Of a stretch of 64,000 nucleotides of DNA, positions 11,601 through 20,600 are shown in pieces (position 1 is the stretch's first letter; the number at the start of each line of letters is the position of its first letter). The stretch is from contig JAWPHD010002644.1 in the NCBI GenBank assembly GCA_037043455.1, forward strand, positions 1 through 64,000. Reading direction: 5' to 3'. Origin of the DNA: Cyrtodaria siliqua (taxonomy: Eukaryota > Mollusca > Bivalvia > Adapedonta > Hiatellidae). The notes beneath the pieces are model-generated. The model made no database searches, had not been told where the DNA came from, and was given only the letters and a program-made list of their open reading frames with translations. Position numbers and translations under genes: made by a program.

Positions 11601-14600
11601 CGAAGATTGTAAGTAAAGAAGGGCTATATATACGTATTCAAATATTCAGGACAAATAACATGGAAAACATTGCAAATACCAGTCGAAATGAAATGAGCCC
11701 TTCCTCTAACTTCTATTAACCACTGTCAACTGTTCATTAATTAAATAAATGTATTATAGTATATTTTTATTTACATGTATGTTGATGTAATTTGTGTAAT
11801 TTGCTGTTGTTATTGAGATCCATGGGTTTGCCTGAAAATAAAAAATGTCTCTAAACAGTTGCCCATAACTTCTATGTCTAAACCTATGGGTAATTGTATT
11901 CGTTTATTTCTTATATCATGCCTTTAGAAAAAATCTTAACTTTTCTATGTACACGTTTTCCATTGTGGGTTCGTATACCGAATAAATGAATTGTTTTTAA
12001 TGTTGAATAAAATAAATTAATTTCTCGGTGTTTATATATTCACAAATTCAGTTATATCCGATGATTTAGTGGTTTAAAATATGTTAAAGGCTTTGTATGT
12101 GCAGATCTTTGTATGTACAGATTAAAAAATAGTGTATGGACTAACCGTAATACGGTATAAGGTGTTTTATTACTCACACAATAGCTGAATTAGAAGATCA
12201 GAGTTTTGCAAGTTAAATCTCTAAACTCAACAATAATATAAGTATAGACTATTTTATTAAAAACTACTGTCTCTTCATTTAAGTATACAAGTATACTAAT
12301 TACTTCTTCTCATATATTATTGTATTACATTTTGCATTAACAGATTTGTTATGCTCTCTATTATATTTTAATTTCACTTTTCTTAATAATACTATTTAGG
12401 TTGTGATTGGAAAGAATGGACCCCATGGGGCGCATGTGACGTAACATGTGGTCAGGGTACCAGAAATAGATACAGGTAAGTTAAAAAATAAAAAACAAAA
12501 AACAATTCCATTGGTGAAATGTGATTTTTCACGTAGACATACTACCACATATATATAGGTACGTTCTGGATCGTTTCAGAAATGGTAAACACAACTGACG
12601 ATCACATTACATGGCTTTATAAAGCGCGACAATTTTGTTTCGTAACATAGGTCAACGGGAAACCGAAAACAAATTCTGACCTTATTAAAAAGAGTAAAAT
12701 TCTCTCACCCAATGAACTTTTAAACCACAATAATCATAACCAAAAAAACATGATCAGTAACAGAATAAATTGTTAAATGTAATCATCACGGGTATAGACG
12801 CCACTGTTAAAGCGTAACATCATCAACGTAAACGGGGTATGACGCAAACAAACCTAAGTCAGTGTGACTCGCAAGAAGGGATCTAGTCTTAGTCTCGATC
12901 ATCCAGACCTCTCGCGAGACTTCTCTCAAAGAAGTCCAAACGATGGTCTGGAGTAAAGCTTCTTTAACATTTTTGACATCAAAACGAGGTGTGGACAAAA
13001 AAAAATCACCGGCCTCTGATTGGTCAACTTCAGTTTGTTATGGAAATCCGTGGGAATCACCCCCTACGTCATGACGGCGTCAAAAAATACGTGACGTTAC
13101 GCGCAATGTTGTGCAATACAATTACTCCAAACATAGTCAGCGGATCACGATTAATGCTAAAAATTAAATTTTAAACATCATTTTGTAAGATTATATTATG
13201 TTTTTAGAGAAACTACAATAAAACGAAGTTTATTGTATATTTAATAAGGACGTACACACATCCCATTGAAACTAATGTTGCGCGTAATTCAACGTGCACT
13301 TTGATGTTGCAATCAAAATGACGTCACGTCGCAGTCAGTTTTGACGGTTGGCGCCGTCTATCGGTCAACATTTTTAAAGAACAGTGAGTCCAGACGCTCG
13401 CTAGCGCTCGCAGTCAGCTTGAGTGTGTCTGGATGATAGAGACTAATCTAGTCTATGCAAAAACACTTCATAGAAATGTCATGTTGTTTTTTTCTTCTCA
13501 GAAATCAAACTACAGACGCAAATTGTGGCAGCAACATGGAGACAGAGGATTGTTTCCTGGACGCATGTCCACCAGGCTGTGTTGTTAATGGTTCTGAATA
13601 CGAATGGGGAGAACTCATCTCGGACAATTTCTGCGAGAAATGGTAAGAAATTGTTCTATAAACTATTTTTAAGACACTTTCGTGATTTTTACGGTGTGTC
13701 AACATCTTTTGCAGCAACATTGAATTTTTATTATGTGAGAAGATGTAAGACAAATTTTGCATATTTTAATTAAAATGCCAAATGAGGGTTGGCCTGGAGT
13801 GGAATGTTCATTCCTACTGGAGGCATGCGACCTTTTGTTTGAGTTGGTGCGCCGTAAAATCCAATTTAACCAAAACTACCTCTTACCTCATGCTATTTTT
13901 GTTACTTTACGCTGTCTTCGTTATCTACTTTCAGTTACTGTACAGTAGAAGTTAATTACTATTGTGTAAACGACACTATGTCAGTTGGTAAGATATGTTT
14001 ATAACTAACTGATTTTATACATATGGTTTTGTAACTATTGAACACGTTTAATTGGTTCCTGAATTAAAAACCTAGAACATTTGACCACACGTTTTGACTA
14101 TTTATCAGATTAAAACACGAAGCAAAAAATATTTAACTGCCGTATCATTAAACACTATATACCGTAAATATAAGTAGATTTATTGAATTTAATTTTTTAA
14201 TATTATGATTTTTTAATAAGTTCTAATATCTTTCTTATTGCCTCGTGATGGTTAAACATGTAAAACTCATCTATCATTTATAGTTGATGGAGAATGGGCG
14301 GCCTGGTCAGTATGGTCACAGTGCTCTAGCACGTGCCAAGGTGGCTCAGTGACGAGGACCAGAACATGCAGTGATCCTCTACCTAAATGCGGCGGCGAAG
14401 CTTGCCCTGGCAACAATTTTGAGGACATGCCTTGCAACGTGAATATTTCATGTAAGTAATACACATTATTCAATGTAGATTTTAACAATAAACTAACATG
14501 CAGATAAAGAATCGTATGAAACATGTTACCTTGCAAAAGGTTTCTTAAACAGTTAACCTTTAAACACGTCATAAGGTTTTAAATTCTAACACACGTGACA

Positions 14601-17600
14601 AAAATCTTGCAATCCGATTGGTTCACGCCCAAAGCCGTAAACAGTGCATAATTGTCGCAAATCAGATCGTGTGTAGAGCCTCGACATTATTTTGCTTTTA
14701 AACGTCGCCTAATAAACATTACTTGTTTTTTAAAGCTCGTCTAATCAACTTGATAGTAAAATGCACTGCACTTTTAAAGGTTTTAAAAGTGTATTCTTGA
14801 TTGATGCACTGTCTTTAGCATAACACGATTCCACCTCCAGAAACTCTGTAGGGCAGTCGGGCGCTGATGTTAAAGTTTTAGCAGATTCGTATAGGAACAG
14901 ATTCTGAAATGCTTTAAAAATGATGAGGTGTATACGAAAGAGCTAATGAAAACATGAATGATATTAATTTACATTTAGATACATTCAATGTGTTACATTT
15001 TACTATGACGTATTGTTTGAAATGCTGCACTTGTTTAACACGGTATAGTTGGTTCAGAAGAATAAGAATATTCAGCTATGTTCTGTTGTAGACCACAACA
15101 CAATTTAGGTCGTTCTTCAAAAACATTAATATATTTATTTCTGTTTGGATGGGATAATATCTATGACGTTTCTTTTATCAGGTTGTGAAACAACTCCGTT
15201 CAGCCAGTGGGGAGACTGCGACCAAGAGTGCGGTGACGGTAACAAGACAAGATCAAGGAACTACGTTGATCCAGCTCAGGATTCTTTCTGTAACGAACTT
15301 CTTGAAGAATCACAGCCTTGCAACTATGGCGAATGCAACAGTAAGTACTAGGGGAAGTGAGCAGCGTTGTCACGTATGGACTGAGACTCTTGATGTTGGG
15401 TTAAACAGTTAGACAAATGCTCCTATAGAAAACAAAGTACCCAAATGAAAATGCACTGTAAATCCGCACAGCATTTCAAACCTTCTCTCAATGTTGCTAA
15501 TAAAGAATTTAAATGTATTATTATTATTATTTTAATTAGAAAAGTATAAGTATATTTGCAGTCATTAAAAGTAGATATACAAGTAGATATACTAGTCGAA
15601 CCGGAAATGTAGCTTTCGCAGTCACAGTCAACCACAAACACACATTAAGATAAACAATAATTACAATGGTAATAAGCAAGGCATATGACATCACAAACAC
15701 ACATGGGTTGACAGTAGTGCTACCGCCTTGAAACGGTCAGTGGCAAAATTCGTCCCGTTACATATAAATAAGGTCTTTATTCAAAAAAGTGTTTCATTGT
15801 GCATGCGACGTGTTAATCTGACATTTTATATCTTGTTTCTATCTTTCAGTGACCTGCGTCTTGAGTGAATGGTCAGACTGGACGCCTTGTTCCGTTACGT
15901 GCGGTCTAGGGACGCTGTCAAGAGACAGGGATATAGTAACATCAGCACCCGACTGCCCTACAGAGTTTCTGGAGGTGGAATCGTGTTATGCTGGAGACTG
16001 CCGTATGTATTTTTATCATGTCGATCTGTGTAATTCTGCCGAGAAACAGGGTGCCTGAGATAAAATCTTATCTCGGCAGTTACTTTCCTATCCCGTCAGG
16101 TGCACCTCTTTTGATGACATAAGCAGCTCTTTTGATGATGTCAGGGTATATTTGATGACGTCTGGGTATTTTTGAACGGAACAAAATGGAAAAAATGTAA
16201 ATTAAATGATTTTAAACTATCAACATTATAAATAGAATATCATGTTAGTGTCTAGTCATATCAATTTATCAGGTTCGGCCGAAAATATTCATTTTTTCTC
16301 AGCCTCACCTGATAAACTGCATGTGATCAGGCACTAACATGATATTCTCTATGTATTGGTCAATGTTTGTTATGCTTTGATCTAAGGGTTATTGCAAAAC
16401 GTGGTTACGACTTTAATGCCTACGTACATTAGTTTTTGCCTTGATCCGTTCATTACTTGAGGCATCTACTGGGTTTAAGATATTTTTCTATGCGCATATC
16501 ATCCCACTTTGACTGATACACTATTGACAATGAAAGATATCTATATTACCACAGCCTCTCTCTTTTTATTTCTTTATATATTTTGTTTACTTAATTTGTC
16601 TTTCCCCTCTCAGTGTATTTGCCATTGCATTTTATTACACTTGCCCCCCATCCCCATCCCCACTCGCCTCCCCCACTTGGCCATATGTATCTGCAATTCC
16701 AAAATGTTAACTGGGAAGAAATTAATCCAATGTTGGCAGACCTTGTTACCCGACCCATATGTCATTATTATATTTCTATCGTATATATATGTTGATATAA
16801 CTATGTATGTAAAATGTAGGCCTTACAATATGTTTAAAGTACAATCTCTGGCTCACAATATCAAGACAACGTAAATATGCTTCTTCAAAAGTCATGATTT
16901 CCGTCAAATTTAATTTCCCATATGATATACATACTATAACATGCGTTTTGAATAGTAATTGTCAGTATCGTTGTCTATTTATATATCTGGTAGTAGGATT
17001 GAAGAGAAGTGAACATATTCTGAGAGTAACGGCTTCATTTAACACAGAGTGGTGAACATGCTTATTCCATGGATTGTGGTAGTTCTACAGAACATAACAT
17101 GTATTACTTAACATCTCTTTACAGCATGTTTGACGAACCAAGTCTGGTCAAACAACAGTTTATGTCAACAAACATGTGATGAACGCACTGGTGGTGTCAA
17201 TGTCACGGCATGTAGCGAACCGTCTGAGGGCTGCGTTTGCGAAGACAGTCTTTATTTGGATGCAAATGACAATTGCGTCAACAACACCGAATGTGATAAA
17301 TGCTACGGCTCCGATGGACTAGAAGTACCGGTGAGTAGACGGATGCAAACGGAATATGTTTAGCATAGCGTATTTATAGATTAAAGTAGATATAACAGAT
17401 GGATGTAAAGCGTTTCTATACTTACTGACGACGATGTATGTATATAACTTAAATATTTACAGAATTCAAACTCTATATACAAAATATAAACGGGTTTATC
17501 CAGCCAAGCCAAAACCCAAAACTGGAGCGCCGAATTAAGAGCTACCAATTCATTATTCATTTCACACATATTCAATTAGTGGTATTTCACGAACCCATGA

Positions 17601-20600
17601 ATGAACATATACTTTCAATCGGTACATATATGTTATTATATAACCCGAACAACACCTGGATAGAGTTTTGATAAACGTTTATTAGTGTAATTGTGTTGTC
17701 ATTTGGCGGGTTAGTATTATATTCTGTATTAATTAGCTGCAATCCACTGGACTTTAACAGTCTCTCTATCTGACGACAAACTGTACATTCATGTTGTTTT
17801 TTGTTCTACGAGAAATCATATATTATATTATAACATATAGTATGACCATAACATGATCACTTATTAAAGTCTCTATCATGCCAACAACAGTCACATTTTA
17901 CAACGTATGTACACTGTTTATAAACATACTGATGACGAGGTATATATTTAACTTAATGAACTCTGATGACGCCTACCTAAAGCCCATTGGGACGGTGGCG
18001 TTTGATGTTTGTCTATGATCTTTCTTGTCGTGCGCTTAATGGTTCATTCTCTTGTTGCTATGGCTTCTGCCAAGTCACTGAGTACCTTCATTGTGGCTTT
18101 CTAGGCTATTGTTTTTTTGTATTATATTTACACGAGCATATTTGTGTTTTACTTATATTGCCTATTGATGCTGCCTTGTTGGTTAGAGATTAGATCATGG
18201 CGGGAATTTCTTTATTTACACTGTCCTGTTTTAATGGGATGACAGTAGGGTAAGTGTGAGGTTTGGTGCACCCTATAACCGGTTTAAACCCCCAGTGGCC
18301 TACTTTGCTAGTGACCGTTCCAAGGCGGAAGCCCTATTGTCAACGCTTTTGTGTTTGTGAATTCGTTTGCATTTATTATTACTGTTGCCTTCTTGTTTGT
18401 CTTTTTGCATGTTTGTTTCTGTGTTTTTTGGTTGACTCTCCTCCTTGAATGCTACTTTCCCTGTCCGATCTTTTTATATTTCTCTATAGACACAATATAA
18501 ACGGCTTTAGCCAGCCTGGCCAAATCCCAAAAGCAGAAGCGTTTCATGCCTCGGCTATATTATTCTGTAGTACTTTTAACTATACATATCTATCAAAGAT
18601 GAGTGAGAACCATTGCCGTTCTTATTAAACTAGCGCATACCATACTTTACAACATTTAAAAGGGGAGTAATACAAATTTATATTGTTCTTCAGGCCGGGT
18701 CTTACGACAAAGAAGACGACAGTTGCTACCAATGCGAATGCGTTCAAGGTCACGAGGAATGCAACCGAAAATGCCCGCTTCCTGTATGCGCAGAAGTAAG
18801 CAGGAATTATTGCTAATGTTTTAATTTGTATTCATTGAATATATTTTTGATGATGTTTTGTGAAAACATAATTTTGAACAATATACAGCTAAAATAATTT
18901 ATATTCTGAACAACAAAACACACAGAATGGCGATACTAATGGAAGGCTTTTCTCCACCATATTGACATATTTAAGTCAGTGTTTGCATTCAAAAATGTAC
19001 ATATAGTGATGATCGTACACTTAATCATTTATTTTATTTGGTTGAACTCGGTAATTTGTACATATTTACCTTTTTCAAATTTTGCTAATAAAATAACGGT
19101 CATGTTATGCATTCTTTTGCAGATTGGTGACATATCTGTACTTGTCCTTAACTTCAAATATTCACAAAAAAAGTCAGGCGCATGCCCCTGCAATATCTAA
19201 TTTAGCCCATTATAGTAAAAAAGAAGTAATCAAACAGGATTCCCTTTGTCTGCTGTACAATATGTATATCCTGCTATTCTTGTATGAGGGTTTATTTTTT
19301 AGAAACTAAGAATCAGCTGCATACTGTAAGGTACCCCTTTTAGGCTTAGCAATCAAACGATATACGCAGTTTAATTAAACCCATGACTTTAAATAATATG
19401 TATTTATTAGTTATTTAATAATGTTGAGTTTTTAAAGATTTAGCTCACTATAAAAAAGACTTGTTTAAAAAAAACCTATAGCGTTCCAAAACAACATGTT
19501 TAAAAGAATTAACCCTTAGCCTGCTAAGTGCGACTACAATAGCCTTTGCGTCCATTGTAAACCCAGATCAGCAGGCTGATCAGGATTTACAATGTCCGTC
19601 TGCTGATCAGTCATTTCTCCAAAACATCCCTTTGTAACATAAATGGAATGATCTAAATTTAAAGAAAAGACAGTCCATTATACATTCATAGCGGGTTAAG
19701 GGTTAATAATACTGTTGTTAACTTACAGAATGAAGAACTCAGCTATGACGATGCCGCAAACCCGTGTTGCCCAATATGCAAACAAATTCCAGGTATATCC
19801 ATGTTGTTGTTGTTTTAATTGACTTGTTGTTGCGGTACTGTTTTAGCACTGATCAATGTCCCTTTTGGTGAACATTATCGAAATATAGGGTCCGGGGCAT
19901 ATCGTGTTGCCCTTGTCCGTCCATCCATTCGTACGATTATCACACTTTCGTACGGACGTCACGCGTTCTTATCTGGACTACTCCTCCTGAACTTCTGAAA
20001 AGATTTTGGCGATACTATATAGTAGTTATTTTAATATTTGATAAATATTTCAAGCTTGTCGAGTTTAAAGGGACAATGTCCGTAACATTTAGCCTATAAA
20101 ACACAAAATAATTACTTTGCCAAACATAACACACCAAGCATTATTAAATATTTACCAAATAAAACCAAGATTGCTTGACGGAATTCAATAGCGGTATAAA
20201 AAAAGAAGTAACCCACACTAAAATTACACTATCGGGTAATAATATTCGATCGTCGCTACCGACCGAGCTAACCAGATATATTACGTAAGAGATACACAAT
20301 ATAAAGGCTAATGCGCAAATGGATGGCATGTGATCAGCAGAAAATGTAAATAATGTGGATCCCACATTATTTACAAATAATAAATAAAACTTCTTCTTTT
20401 TTCAAAATCACGAATGTATTACTACAGGCTTATCAGGGTCTATGCTAATGTTTTCATATATACATTCCACTGAATACACATCAGACAGTCATTTGGCTAT
20501 GCTCAATATCTGCTTACTTACGGAAAGTGTCCCTTTAAATATATGTAAGCAAGTTTAGAGTCAGACTGTTACTGGATTAAATAAATCTAGGTTTTAATTT

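Larger units (their letters stand above)
1..20201 (+). repeat. Tandem segmental duplication, copy A
   Basis: This interval matches 44218-64000 base for base over long stretches. The offset drifts from 44217 at the left to about 43799 at the right because of indels. The largest differences are a 25-bp VNTR (5 versus about 17 units), a 479-bp deletion in copy B at 12943-13422, about 92 bp missing from copy B near 1361-1470, and about 110 bp missing from copy B near 4217-4327. The match already holds within the first few bases, so the unit probably starts left of the window. Copy A runs on past 20201 to its CTCK exons, but copy B is cut by the window end there. Confidence 0.97.
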
